A stretch of DNA of 14,901 bases from Firmicutes bacterium UBA4049 (GCA_002382755.1 DFZT01000041.1:21855-36755); one strand, 5' to 3'; counted from the stretch's first letter, positions 7,023 through 14,504 are shown. Made by a program: numbers and translations. The notes: a model not told the origin generated them from the sequence alone.

Positions 7023-8279
7023 CTACTTTAAAAATTCTCTTGGATCGGTAATTCGTCCAGTAATTGCAGAAGCTGCAGCTGTTGCCGGAGAGGCCAAATA
7101 AATGAAAGCTTTCGAATTCCCCATCCGCCCCTTGAAGTTCCTGTTGGCTGTTGAAATAACAACCTCGCCGTCAGAGGGCACGCCATTATGGGTTCCGACG
7201 CACGGGCCGCAGCCAGGCGTTACAAAAGCAGCCCCGCTTTCGATCAACGTTTCAGCGATCCCTTCTCTTATCGCGTCCAGCATTATTTTTCTTGAAGCCG
7301 GGACTACAATGAGCCGGACGTCTTTATTGCATTTCCGTCCTTTCAAAATTCCGGCGGCAATCCGCAAATCCTCCAGACGGCCGTTTGTACAGGTGCCGAT
7401 AACAGCCTGGTGGACTACTGTATCTGACACTTCCCCGACCGGGCAGACGTTGTCAACGGTGTGCGGCTTGGCCACATGCGGCTCAAGTTTACTCGCGTCA
7501 TATTCTTCAATTCTGAAGTACCTGGCGTCAGGATCCGGTTCCACAGGCTGGTATTTCTTGCTTGTATAATTACTTAACCATGAAAATGTTTTCTCATCCG
7601 CGGCCATCAGGCCTGCTTTGGCGCCCATTTCAACCGCCATGTTGGAGATAGTGAAGCGGGCTTCCTGGGAAAGGGCTGAAATTGCCTGCCCGGTATACTC
7701 TACCGATAAGTAAGTGGCGCCATCTGCAGTTATCTGGCCTGTAAGATACAATATTAAGTCTTTTGAATACACGCCTGGAGGAAGTTCTCCATGACAGATG
7801 ATTTTCAAAGTATCGGGCACCTTAAACCACATCCGTCCTGAAATAAGCGCGGCAGCCAAATCCGTTGAGCCGACCCCTGTTGAAAAAGCGTTTAAGGCGC
7901 CATATGTACAGGTATGTGAATCTGAACCGATAACCAGCGAACCGGGCCCTACAGCGCCTGTTTCCGGTATAAGCTGGTGACAGACTCCCTCCCCAACGTC
8001 GCAGGTATAAATTTCCTTCTGACGGGCAAAGTCCCTCATCATTTTATGAAGCGCCGATACCCCCTCGTTAGGACTGGGGGAATTATGATCAATCACAAAA
8101 ATAACTTTCCCGGAATCAAAAATCTTTTCCCCGCCCATTTCCTGAAACGCCTTTATTGTCAAAGGGGAGGTGCCATCCTGGCCCATAATGAAATCTACTT
8201 CAGCTACAACAAGATCATTTGCATATACCTGAAAATTACTGTGTGCAGAAAGAATTTTTTCAATAATTGTTTGACCCAA
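7023..8279 (-). CDS. Aconitase/homoaconitase/IPM-isomerase-type large subunit (LeuC-like)
   Basis: A 418-residue large subunit of the archaeal/clostridial LeuC-like hydro-lyase group, carrying the [4Fe-4S] cluster. The cluster ligands are Cys297 (V-I-G-T-C-T-N-G) and Cys357/Cys360 (T-P-G-C-G-P-C-V-G). Other family signatures are D-H-N-S-P-S-P (64-70) and G-S-D-S-H-T-C-T-Y-G (118-127). With the small subunit it should dehydrate and rehydrate a 2-hydroxy tricarboxylate through a cis-aconitate-type intermediate. Family members include 3-isopropylmalate isomerase, homoaconitase and dimethylmalate dehydratase, so sequence alone does not fix the substrate; the operon favours citrate to isocitrate. 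The start is TTG, 8 bp from the upstream stop, with a GGAGAGTAGGTAAC stretch that contains that stop acting as ribosome site. Length is normal for the approximately 420-residue group. Confidence 0.88.
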   Translation of the reverse strand: MGQTIIEKILSAHSNFQVYANDLVVAEVDFIMGQDGTSPLTIKAFQEMGGEKIFDSGKVIFVIDHNSPSPNEGVSALHKMMRDFARQKEIYTCDVGEGVCHQLIPETGAVGPGSLVIGSDSHTCTYGALNAFSTGVGSTDLAAALISGRMWFKVPDTLKIICHGELPPGVYSKDLILYLTGQITADGATYLSVEYTGQAISALSQEARFTISNMAVEMGAKAGLMAADEKTFSWLSNYTSKKYQPVEPDPDARYFRIEEYDASKLEPHVAKPHTVDNVCPVGEVSDTVVHQAVIGTCTNGRLEDLRIAAGILKGRKCNKDVRLIVVPASRKIMLDAIREGIAETLIESGAAFVTPGCGPCVGTHNGVPSDGEVVISTANRNFKGRMGNSKAFIYLASPATAAASAITGRITDPREFLK

Positions 8280-8287
8280 CTTGTTAC

Positions 8288-9415
8288 CTACTCTCCAAAA
8301 TAATCTTCATAAATATACATTAATTCTTTATCGAACAGGGGACGTTTTAAAGAAACACAATAAGACCTGACTTTAGCAAGCAGTTCCTGTGCCTTAAATT
8401 CACTAAGGTGGATACCGTATTCCGAAAATTTAGCCTTCAGAGCCGCTGTGCCTGAATGTTTCCCAATCACAATCTGCCGCTGCAAACCAACCTCTTCCGG
8501 GTGGAAGGCTTCATAAGTCTTAGGATTCTTCATCATTCCGTCCGCATGAATACCCGACTCGTGGGCAAACATATTAGCGCCCACAATAGCTTTCCAGGGA
8601 GGAAGTTCCCTTCCCGACGCACGGGAGACATAATCAGACACCTCGTGCAGCATCTCCGTTTTAAAACATAAATCCATTTTCATAATGTGCTTTAAGGCCA
8701 TCACTACTTCCTCAAGCGCTGCGTTGCCGGCCCGTTCGCCAAGACCGTTGACAGTTACGCCAACGTAGTTTGCGCCTGCCTTTACACCGGCTATTGTGTT
8801 TGCCGTCGCCATACCAAAGTCATCATGAGTATGCATTTCGACCTCTATTTGCGCTTTTTCAATTATTGTTGAAACGCGTTCATATGTCGTAAACGGATCA
8901 AGTATTCCAACCGTATCGCAGTAGCGCAAACGATCCGCGCCTGCTTCCTTGGCGGTCTTTGCATATTGGATAAGAAAATCCATATCCGTGCGGGAAGCGT
9001 CCTCGGCATTTACGGAAATGTACATTCCATGCTTTTTCGCAAACTCCACGGCGCTAACCATCTTTTCCAAAACCCATTCGCGGCTTGCCTGCAGCTTATA
9101 CTTGATATGAATGTCTGACGTAGAAATTGAAATTGCCACAGCATCTACGCCGCATTCCAAAGAAGCTTCGATATCGCTGATCACCGGCCGGTTCCAACCC
9201 ATAATGCTTGCCTTTAACCCGGCCCTGCAAATACTGGATATCGCTTCCTTCTCATCGCCACCCATGACAGGTACGCCGGCTTCAATTTGATGTACGCCCA
9301 TCTCGTCTAAAAAACGGGCAATTCTTAGCTTCTCCCGGTTGGCAAAAACAACGCCGGCGGTTTGTTCACCATCACGCAAAGTGGTGTCAACAATAAAAAT
9401 ATTTCTTTCGCTCAT
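8288..9415 (-). CDS. NifV-type homocitrate synthase or Re-citrate synthase
   Basis: A DRE-TIM-barrel Claisen condensing enzyme joining acetyl-CoA to a 2-oxo acid. Residues visible from the chosen start: D-T-T-L-R-D-G-E-Q (10-18) with base/metal residues Arg14 and Asp15; H-T-H-D-D-F-G (195-201), metal ligands His195 and His197; N-G-L-G-E-R-A-G-N (223-231), the last Asn also a ligand family-wide. The pattern is closest to NifV homocitrate synthase, and the short C-terminus lacks the leucine regulatory domain of LeuA. However, Re-citrate synthases of anaerobes belong to this same superfamily and are routinely annotated as homocitrate synthase. The operon ends in an isocitrate-type dehydrogenase, so oxaloacetate is my preferred substrate. 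I prefer ATG 9415, with AGAGGTG (9422-9428) in front, over ATG 9439, which lacks a ribosome site. No nif genes are visible. Confidence 0.8.
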   Translation of the reverse strand: MSERNIFIVDTTLRDGEQTAGVVFANREKLRIARFLDEMGVHQIEAGVPVMGGDEKEAISSICRAGLKASIMGWNRPVISDIEASLECGVDAVAISISTSDIHIKYKLQASREWVLEKMVSAVEFAKKHGMYISVNAEDASRTDMDFLIQYAKTAKEAGADRLRYCDTVGILDPFTTYERVSTIIEKAQIEVEMHTHDDFGMATANTIAGVKAGANYVGVTVNGLGERAGNAALEEVVMALKHIMKMDLCFKTEMLHEVSDYVSRASGRELPPWKAIVGANMFAHESGIHADGMMKNPKTYEAFHPEEVGLQRQIVIGKHSGTAALKAKFSEYGIHLSEFKAQELLAKVRSYCVSLKRPLFDKELMYIYEDYFGE

Positions 9416-9519
9416 TCTGTTCACCTCTTTTATAGTCATGATCTTTTTGCTTAAAAAAATATATCATGAAAAATGTCAGTTGAGAAGTTGTTTAACTATT
9501 AAATATTGTATATATTAAA

Positions 9520-9906
9520 CTAATTACCCTGGTTTCTGTCAAGTATTGAAGCAGACTGCCTTTTAATTTCCACTCCCATATATTCATAAGCGCCTTCCAG
9601 GCCTGTGTTGATTTTTTTTATTTTGACGACCACCTCCAGAACAGGAAAACTGCCCAGGATAGCGCTTGAAATCTCCTCGGCCGCCGCCTCAAGGAGATTG
9701 TATGACCTGCGGGTCATCTTTTCTTTAACGATCTCGAAAACCCTGCTGTAATCAACAGTAAGGGAAACATCGTCTTTACGGCCTGCCTTTTGAAGATCAA
9801 GGTATAATTCGACATCTGCTATAAAGCGTCCTCCCCTTTCCTTCTCCCCGGGCAAAACACCGTGATAGCCGTAAAACTGCATTCCTTTAAGGATAATCCG
9901 ATCCAT
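9520..9906 (-). CDS. folB: Dihydroneopterin aldolase
   Basis: A 128-residue folate enzyme converting 7,8-dihydroneopterin to 6-hydroxymethyl-dihydropterin and glycolaldehyde. The family start is clear in M-D-R-I-I-L-K-G-M-Q-F-Y-G-Y-H-G-V. Glu73 (L-L-E-A-A-A-E-E-I) is the pterin-anchoring Glu, and Lys98 in K-I-K-K-I-N corresponds to the catalytic Lys. The usual Lys-Pro after that Lys is replaced by Ile-Asn here. The ATG lies 2 bp after the folP stop behind GGAGGGG (within 9914-9920), so the two are translationally linked. The next folate gene in many operons, folK, does not follow. An 80-bp A+T-rich gap (9440-9519, up to the NifV-like gene) follows instead. Confidence 0.93.
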   Translation of the reverse strand: MDRIILKGMQFYGYHGVLPGEKERGGRFIADVELYLDLQKAGRKDDVSLTVDYSRVFEIVKEKMTRRSYNLLEAAAEEISSAILGSFPVLEVVVKIKKINTGLEGAYEYMGVEIKRQSASILDRNQGN

Positions 9907-9908
9907 GA

Positions 9909-11099
9909 TTAATCCCCTCCAAAATTCCGTCTTACAATAGCATCCGTCATTTTTACAACCCGCGCCATTTCTCTTACATCGTGTACACGTACTATATCAG
10001 CGCCCCCTGCAATTGACAAAGCAACAGTCACCGCTGTGCCTTCCAACCGCTGATCCACAGGCAGGTCGAGCACTTTTCCGATTACTGATTTACGGGATGC
10101 GCCTACCAGAACCGCCCTGCCCAAACAGGCCAGCTCCGGTAATTTTAATATAGCCTCCAGGTTTCCCTCAACAGTTTTCCCAAACCCAATTCCCGGATCT
10201 ATAATAATTGCATCGCGATTAATGCCCGCCGCTTCAGCGATATCCATGCTTTCCCTAAAATAGCGAACCATCTCGCCCAGCATGTCTTTATATTCCGTTC
10301 CCTGCTGATTATGCATGAGTATAACCGCCGCCCCGTATCGGGCAACAATATTAGGCATTTGCGGATCTCCCCTGAAAGCCCTCTGATCATTTACTATCCG
10401 GACTCCCGTTTCCAGACTTTGACGCGCTGTTTCAGCCTTGCTGGTGTCAATTGAAACAGGCACAGGTATTTTTCCCGAGATCCTTTTTAATACCGGCATA
10501 ACTCTTTTCAGTTCTTCCTGAAGAGTTACGGGAGTATGACCCGGCTTGGTTGATTCACCGCCCACATCAATTATATCAGCGCCTTCCTCAACCATTTGAA
10601 AAGCCCGTTCTTCCGCTTCCCCGGGGTCCATATTAACACCCCCGTCGGAAAACGAATCAGGAGTAATATTTAAAATGCCCATTACCAGAGTACGTTCCCC
10701 AAGATAAAGATCCCTGTCCCTGCATAACAGTCTGGTTGGCCGTTTCTCCAAATTATCCAGCACCTCTTCAATTTGATCCGCAAGTTTGGGCAAACCGAAA
10801 GCCTGCATTTTAAGTTTCGGCAGGACAGCTTTGTATTGATTCAAAGTTCCCATCAGAAGAACATCGGTCTTTGCGGCGCTGCCGTCTATCACTCCCCTGT
10901 TTACCGCTGCTTCGGCGCCCCTGGCCAGCATTTCCTGCTTAAGTATATTGGCCTGCACAGGTGTTAAACCGCTTAATTTAAGCACGCGAAAAACACCTTT
11001 GGAAGCCATTAAGTGGCCCCCCAGTTTATCCGCGCCTACAGCAAAAATTTGCTCTAAAGCTTCACGTTCATTTTTTAAAAATAAATTTCTTACTTCCAT
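9909..11099 (-). CDS. folP: Dihydropteroate synthase with an N-terminal extension
   Basis: Condenses 6-hydroxymethyl-dihydropterin pyrophosphate with p-aminobenzoate to dihydropteroate. The TIM-barrel core begins near residue 135 with M-G-I-L-N-I-T-P-D-S-F-S-D-G-G, followed by D-V-G-G-E-S-T-K-P-G, D-P-G-I-G-F-G-K-T and G-A-S-R-K-S. The usual H-M-R-G loop is altered to L-M-H-N-Q-Q-G. About 130 residues precede the core, whereas typical bacterial enzymes (roughly 270-280 residues) start at it. I do not recognise that extension as a known domain. I choose ATG 11099 (396 residues), with AAGGG 7 nt upstream, over an in-frame TTG at 11117 that has no suitably spaced ribosome site. The start lies inside a 23-bp tandem duplication. 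It follows leuS by 48 bp and precedes folB by 2 bp. Confidence 0.93.
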   Translation of the reverse strand: MEVRNLFLKNEREALEQIFAVGADKLGGHLMASKGVFRVLKLSGLTPVQANILKQEMLARGAEAAVNRGVIDGSAAKTDVLLMGTLNQYKAVLPKLKMQAFGLPKLADQIEEVLDNLEKRPTRLLCRDRDLYLGERTLVMGILNITPDSFSDGGVNMDPGEAEERAFQMVEEGADIIDVGGESTKPGHTPVTLQEELKRVMPVLKRISGKIPVPVSIDTSKAETARQSLETGVRIVNDQRAFRGDPQMPNIVARYGAAVILMHNQQGTEYKDMLGEMVRYFRESMDIAEAAGINRDAIIIDPGIGFGKTVEGNLEAILKLPELACLGRAVLVGASRKSVIGKVLDLPVDQRLEGTAVTVALSIAGGADIVRVHDVREMARVVKMTDAIVRRNFGGD

Positions 11100-11122
11100 A
11101 TTAAAACCCTTACCCAAACCAT
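11090..11122 (-). other. 10-codon upstream ORF overlapping the folP start
   Basis: The outer copy of the 23-bp duplication carries its own AAGGG (11130-11134) and ATG (11122-11120) with the same 7-nt spacing as the real folP start. Because 23 is not a multiple of three, it is read in another frame as M-V-W-V-R-V-L-I-W-K and stops at TAA (11092-11090), 7 nt past the folP ATG. It could compete with or couple to folP initiation; whether it is translated is unknown. Confidence 0.4.
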
Positions 11123-11141
11123 ATTAAAACCCTTACCCAAT
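11096..11141. repeat. 23-bp tandem duplication containing the folP ribosome site and start codon
   Basis: The units 11096-11118 and 11119-11141 match at 22 of 23 positions, differing only in the last base (A versus T). Each holds, on the minus strand, TTGGGTAAGGG followed by TTTTAATATGG, so both Shine-Dalgarno and ATG are doubled. It fills most of the gap between the leuS stop (11148) and the folP coding sequence. Confidence 0.95.
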
Positions 11142-11147
11142 ACTTTT

Positions 11148-13640
11148 TTATTTGACAACTATATTAACGAGCTTACCCGGCACCGGAATTACCTTGATTA
11201 TTTGTTTTCCTTCAATAAGCTGTTGTGTCCGGGGCTGTGCGAAAACATATTCGGACATCTCCTGAGCTGAAGCTCCCGCGCTTATTTTTATCCTGTCTTT
11301 AATTCTTCCGTTTACCTGGATTGCAATTTCTACCTCTTCTTCAGCTATTGCCTGCAAATCACAAACAGGCCAACTTTGTTTGTGAATACTTCCCTTCCCG
11401 CCGATTGCCTCCCATAATTCTTCAGTAATAAATGGCGCAAACGGCGCTAACAGCAGGAGCAAATTTTTAACGGCTTCTTTTAAAATTTCGGGTTTATGAT
11501 TCCCGTTTTCCTCTTTATATTTATAGATTCCATTAACGAGTTCCATAATCGCGCTTACTGCCGTGTTGAAGTTAAACCTGTCCGATATATCATCTGTGAC
11601 CCTTTTTATGGTCTGGTGCGTTAAACGGCGCATTTGCCTTTCTTCGGCCGTCAGATCCCGGGCGCTTTCCTGAACCCGGTCGGATACGCCCGATAAATTA
11701 TCCGCTAAAGGCGCTACCAGCCGCCAAAGGCGGTTCAGAAAACGGTAGCATCCCTCGACGCCCTGGTCACTCCATTCAAGGTCCCTTTCCGGAGGAGCGG
11801 CAAACAGGATAAACAAACGGGCAGTATCAGCGCCATAATTGTTGACAATATCTTCAGGACTGACTACATTCCCTTTTGATTTGGACATTTTTGCCCCATC
11901 TTTAAGGACCATTCCTTGAGTCAGCAGGTTGGTAAAAGGCTCCATTACGTCAACCAAGCCTAAATCATAAAGAACTTTTGTAAAGAAACGTGAATAGAGA
12001 AGGTGCAGCACAGCGTGTTCAACACCGCCGATATACTGATTAACCGGCAGCCACCTGTCGACCCTGGCTCTATCCCAAACTTTGTTTTCTTCCCTGGGAC
12101 TTGTGTAACGGTAGTAATACCATGAAGAACACATAAAGGTATCCATGGTATCGGTTTCCCTCTTTGCGGCGCCCCCGCAGCTGGGGCAGCTGGTCTGCAA
12201 GAAATCCGGACAATCGGCTAACGGAGACTGCCCTGTTGGTTTAAAAGCCACGTTCCTGGGCAGCAAGACAGGCAATTGGTTTTCCGGAACCGGCACAACA
12301 CCGCATTTATCACAGTAGGCTATCGGAATCGGGGCGCCCCAGTAACGCTGCCTGGAAATCAGCCAATCGCGCAGGCGGTAATTTACCCTCCGGCCGCCAA
12401 GTCCCTTTTCCTGAAGGTAATCTGCAACTGCTTCTTTCCCCTTTCCGCTGGTCAACCCGTTAAAGATTCCCGAGTTGACCATAATCCCTTCTTCTTCATA
12501 CGCCTCTTCCATCATTCCAGGCCCGAGCTCCCTTTCCGGCGGCTTTATAACGACGCGTACAGGCAAGCCGTATTTGCGGGCAAATTCGAAATCTCTCTGA
12601 TCATGCGCAGGAACACCCATGACAGCCCCTGTGCCATATTCATACAGAACATAATTGGCTACCAAAACCGGCACAGTCTCTTTATTTAAAGGGTTTATAC
12701 AATATGCTCCAGTAAAAAGCCCTTCTTTTTCCGTGTCAGCGGCCGTCCGTACTATTTCGCCCAGCCTGCTTACCCTGCTGACAAATGAACGGACGGCGTC
12801 AGCCTGTTCCTTGCCTTTGATCAATTTTTCCACAAGGGGGTGTTCGGGAGCAAGCACCATATAGGTCACCCCGAAAATAGTGTCGGGACGGGTAGTAAAA
12901 ACAGCTATTTCTTCATTGGAATCAGCCACAGGAAATTTGATTAAAGTCCCTTCGCTCCGGCCAATCCAATGATCCTGCATGATCTTAACTTTTTCAGGCC
13001 AACCCTTAAGAAGGTTTAAGTCGTCCAGGAGGCGGCGGGCATAATCGGTAATTCTAAAAAACCACTGTTCAAGCTCTCTTTTTTCTACTACCGTTTTGCA
13101 GCGTTCACAAACTCCTTCACCGACAACCTGTTCGTTTGCCAGAACTGTCGCGCAGGAAGGGCACCAGTTTACTGCCGCTCTTTTTTTATAAGCAAGACCG
13201 CGTTGGTAGAGCTGCAGGAAAAGCCACTGCGTCCATTTGTAATACCCCGGGTGGGATGTAGCCACCTCACGGCGCCAGTCATAACTGAAACCAAGCTGTT
13301 TTAGCTGTTCCCGCATAGTATTTATATTTTCAGCAGTCCAGTCGGCAGGATGAATACCGCCGTGTTTAATAGCCGCGTTTTCAGCGGGCAGGCCGAAGGA
13401 GTCCCACCCCATGGGATGTAAAACATCGTACCCCTGCATGGTTTTAAACCTTGCTATAACATCACCTATGGAATAATTCCGTACATGGCCCATATGCAGC
13501 TTTCCCGACGGGTAAGGAAACATTTCCAAACAATAAAATCCGGGACGTTCGCCAAAATCCCCGACTCCGTATAACTCCCCGGCCTCCCAGTTTTTAAGCC
13601 ATTTTTCCTCAAGTTCGTGATGATTGTACCTGTCTTTCAA
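11148..13640 (-). CDS. leuS: Leucyl-tRNA synthetase
   Basis: An 830-residue class I synthetase charging tRNA-Leu. The HIGH motif is H-M-G-H (49-52) in [14 protein letters not shown], and KMSKS is exact at 584-588. The CP1 editing domain has [10 protein letters not shown] and, further on, [15 protein letters not shown], the editing Asp region. Zinc-type Cys pairs are visible at C-P-S-C/C-E-R-C and C-D-K-C/C-P-S-C. Length is normal for bacterial LeuRS. The start is TTG at 13640, giving M-K-D-R-Y-N-H-H-E, which lines up with the usual N-terminus; AGGGGG lies about 10 nt upstream. No T-box leader precedes it: only about 60 bp separate it from a terminator. It is probably cotranscribed with folP and folB. 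Confidence 0.98.
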   Translation of the reverse strand: MKDRYNHHELEEKWLKNWEAGELYGVGDFGERPGFYCLEMFPYPSGKLHMGHVRNYSIGDVIARFKTMQGYDVLHPMGWDSFGLPAENAAIKHGGIHPADWTAENINTMREQLKQLGFSYDWRREVATSHPGYYKWTQWLFLQLYQRGLAYKKRAAVNWCPSCATVLANEQVVGEGVCERCKTVVEKRELEQWFFRITDYARRLLDDLNLLKGWPEKVKIMQDHWIGRSEGTLIKFPVADSNEEIAVFTTRPDTIFGVTYMVLAPEHPLVEKLIKGKEQADAVRSFVSRVSRLGEIVRTAADTEKEGLFTGAYCINPLNKETVPVLVANYVLYEYGTGAVMGVPAHDQRDFEFARKYGLPVRVVIKPPERELGPGMMEEAYEEEGIMVNSGIFNGLTSGKGKEAVADYLQEKGLGGRRVNYRLRDWLISRQRYWGAPIPIAYCDKCGVVPVPENQLPVLLPRNVAFKPTGQSPLADCPDFLQTSCPSCGGAAKRETDTMDTFMCSSWYYYRYTSPREENKVWDRARVDRWLPVNQYIGGVEHAVLHLLYSRFFTKVLYDLGLVDVMEPFTNLLTQGMVLKDGAKMSKSKGNVVSPEDIVNNYGADTARLFILFAAPPERDLEWSDQGVEGCYRFLNRLWRLVAPLADNLSGVSDRVQESARDLTAEERQMRRLTHQTIKRVTDDISDRFNFNTAVSAIMELVNGIYKYKEENGNHKPEILKEAVKNLLLLLAPFAPFITEELWEAIGGKGSIHKQSWPVCDLQAIAEEEVEIAIQVNGRIKDRIKISAGASAQEMSEYVFAQPRTQQLIEGKQIIKVIPVPGKLVNIVVK

Positions 13641-13700
13641 ACTTTTTTAGCCCCCTATAACAAACAAGTAGTAACCGCTGTGGTTAAATTAGAAATTTTA

Positions 13701-13731
13701 AAAAAGCCGGGCATGCCTTAGCCCAGCTTTT
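13701..13731 (-). terminator. Intrinsic terminator after tRNA-Ala
   Basis: On the minus strand AAAGCTGGGC and GCCCGGCTTT fold into a stem with one mismatch around an 8-nt loop, followed by six T residues (13701-13706 are A on the plus strand). It sits 24 bp past the tRNA 3' end and separates the tRNA from leuS, whose promoter must lie in 13641-13700; I cannot assign that promoter with confidence. Confidence 0.85.
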
Positions 13732-13754
13732 ATAAGTCCCCTTTTTAAAACTTA

Positions 13755-13829
13755 TGGTGGAGCTGGCGGGAATCGAACCCGCGGCCTCTTCCATGCCAAG
13801 GAAGCGCGCTCCCGCTGCGCCACAGCCCC
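13755..13829 (-). tRNA. tRNA-Ala, anticodon GGC
   Basis: A full cloverleaf reads on the minus strand. The acceptor GGGGCTG pairs with CAGCTCC, including the G3-U70 wobble that marks alanine tRNAs. The D stem is GCGC/GCGC, the anticodon stem CTTCC/GGAAG with loop TTGGCAT, and the T arm is GCGGG-TTCGATT-CCCGC. The anticodon GGC reads GCC/GCU alanine codons. The CCA end is encoded (13757-13755). The gene is 75 nt long including CCA. It is a single-gene unit between pth and leuS. Confidence 0.97.
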
Positions 13830-13851
13830 ATTTGTAAAGTCACCGAACCAT

Positions 13852-13880
13852 ATTATAAAGATATTATAGGAAATTGTCAA
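13852..13880 (-). promoter_or_regulatory. Consensus sigma-A promoter for tRNA-Ala
   Basis: The minus strand has TTGACA (13880-13875), a 17-bp spacer and TATAAT (13857-13852): both hexamers and the spacing are perfect. Transcription should begin near 13845, some 16 nt before the mature tRNA. A second TATAAT lies inside the spacer, giving two TATAAT-type boxes 11 bp apart. The -35 box is 12 bp beyond the pth stop codon. Confidence 0.92.
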
Positions 13881-13892
13881 TAAAATGTTATT

Positions 13893-14453
13893 TCAGTTAT
13901 ACCTGTTCATCGCTTTTTCCAGGCCTTCGGCGGCAATGGTTTTTATCGCCTGCGCAGCTTTTTCAACTATCTGTTCAACAACCGGCTCTTCCTCGGAAGA
14001 AAAACGGCTTAATACCCAATCTGCTATCTCAAAATCCGGTTCTAAAGGCCTTCCCACACCAACACGGAGGCGAATAAAATCTTTGCTGCCAACAAGATCA
14101 ATGATCGATTTCAGCCCGCGGTGCCCTCCATCCCCTCCCTTCCCGCGAATGCGCAGCCTGCCGAGAGGCAGGTCGATGTCGTCGCAAACAACAACTAAGT
14201 CGCGATCCGAGAGCCTGTGCCAGTGCAGCAGGCAGGCTACCGACTTGCCGCTGTTATTCATGTATGTCTGCGGCTTGGCCAGGATAATCTTTTGCCCTTC
14301 AAGTTCAGTGTTTGACACCAAAGCCTTGCATTTTGAACGCCAGCCGGCGGCGTTCCGCTCCCGGGCCAGCCAGTCAATTATTTTAAAACCAATGCTATGG
14401 CGGGTATTGCAGTAGGAAATTCCCGGATTACCCAAACCGGCAATTAAAAGCAT
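13893..14453 (-). CDS. pth: Peptidyl-tRNA hydrolase
   Basis: A 186-residue enzyme that hydrolyses the ester bond of peptidyl-tRNAs released from stalled ribosomes, recycling tRNA. The family signatures are present: G-L-G-N-P-G (6-11) with Asn9, the catalytic His19 in N-T-R-H-S-I-G, Y-M-N-N-S-G (64-69) with Asn66, and D-D-I-D-L-P-L-G (91-98) with Asp91, equivalent to Asp93 of the E. coli enzyme. In the later motif, the E. coli G-G-H-N-G reads G-G-H-R-G here, so the position of Asn114 is Arg112. Length is normal. The ATG is preceded by GAGGGTG at 6-nt spacing. It is upstream of, and in line with, tRNA-Ala, which has its own promoter. It is divergent from the PRC-barrel gene across a 92-bp gap. 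Confidence 0.96.
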   Translation of the reverse strand: MLLIAGLGNPGISYCNTRHSIGFKIIDWLARERNAAGWRSKCKALVSNTELEGQKIILAKPQTYMNNSGKSVACLLHWHRLSDRDLVVVCDDIDLPLGRLRIRGKGGDGGHRGLKSIIDLVGSKDFIRLRVGVGRPLEPDFEIADWVLSRFSSEEEPVVEQIVEKAAQAIKTIAAEGLEKAMNRYN

Positions 14454-14459
14454 TCTTAC

Positions 14460-14504
14460 ACCCTCATATCAGTAATGTCCAGGCAGGTACCCGCATATCA
14501 ATAA
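14460..14504. repeat. Spaced 16-bp direct repeat in the pth/PRC-barrel divergent gap
   Basis: ACCCTCATATCAGTAA (14460-14475) and ACCCGCATATCAATAA (14489-14504) agree at 14 of 16 bases, with start points 29 bp apart. The first copy includes the pth ribosome site on the minus strand. It may be a decayed duplication or a pair of operator half-sites; I could not assign a promoter on either strand. Confidence 0.6.

Noticed and set aside
8288..9415. Nitrogen-fixation island suggested by the NifV-like gene
   Set aside because: No nif structural or assembly gene is adjacent, and the operon partners point to 2-oxo-acid synthesis.
5471..9415. Leucine biosynthesis operon
   Set aside because: LeuC/LeuD-like subunits are present, but the condensing enzyme lacks the LeuA regulatory domain and the dehydrogenase has isocitrate, not isopropylmalate, signature residues.
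9440..9519. Promoter for the NifV-like operon in the A+T-rich gap
   Set aside because: Several partial boxes exist (CTGACA, TACAAT), but none pairs with a partner at proper spacing; read-through from leuS-folP-folB is equally possible.
13670..13690. Small palindrome AACCGCTGTGGTT upstream of leuS
   Set aside because: Only four bases pair in each arm, which is too short to support an operator.
13641..13754. T-box or other leader riboswitch upstream of leuS
   Set aside because: The hairpin there is the tRNA-Ala terminator, the remaining leader is about 60 bp, and no T-box consensus is visible.
13885..14415. 176-codon plus-strand open frame opposite pth
   Set aside because: It lies antisense within a gene with all peptidyl-tRNA hydrolase motifs, and its product has no recognisable family features.
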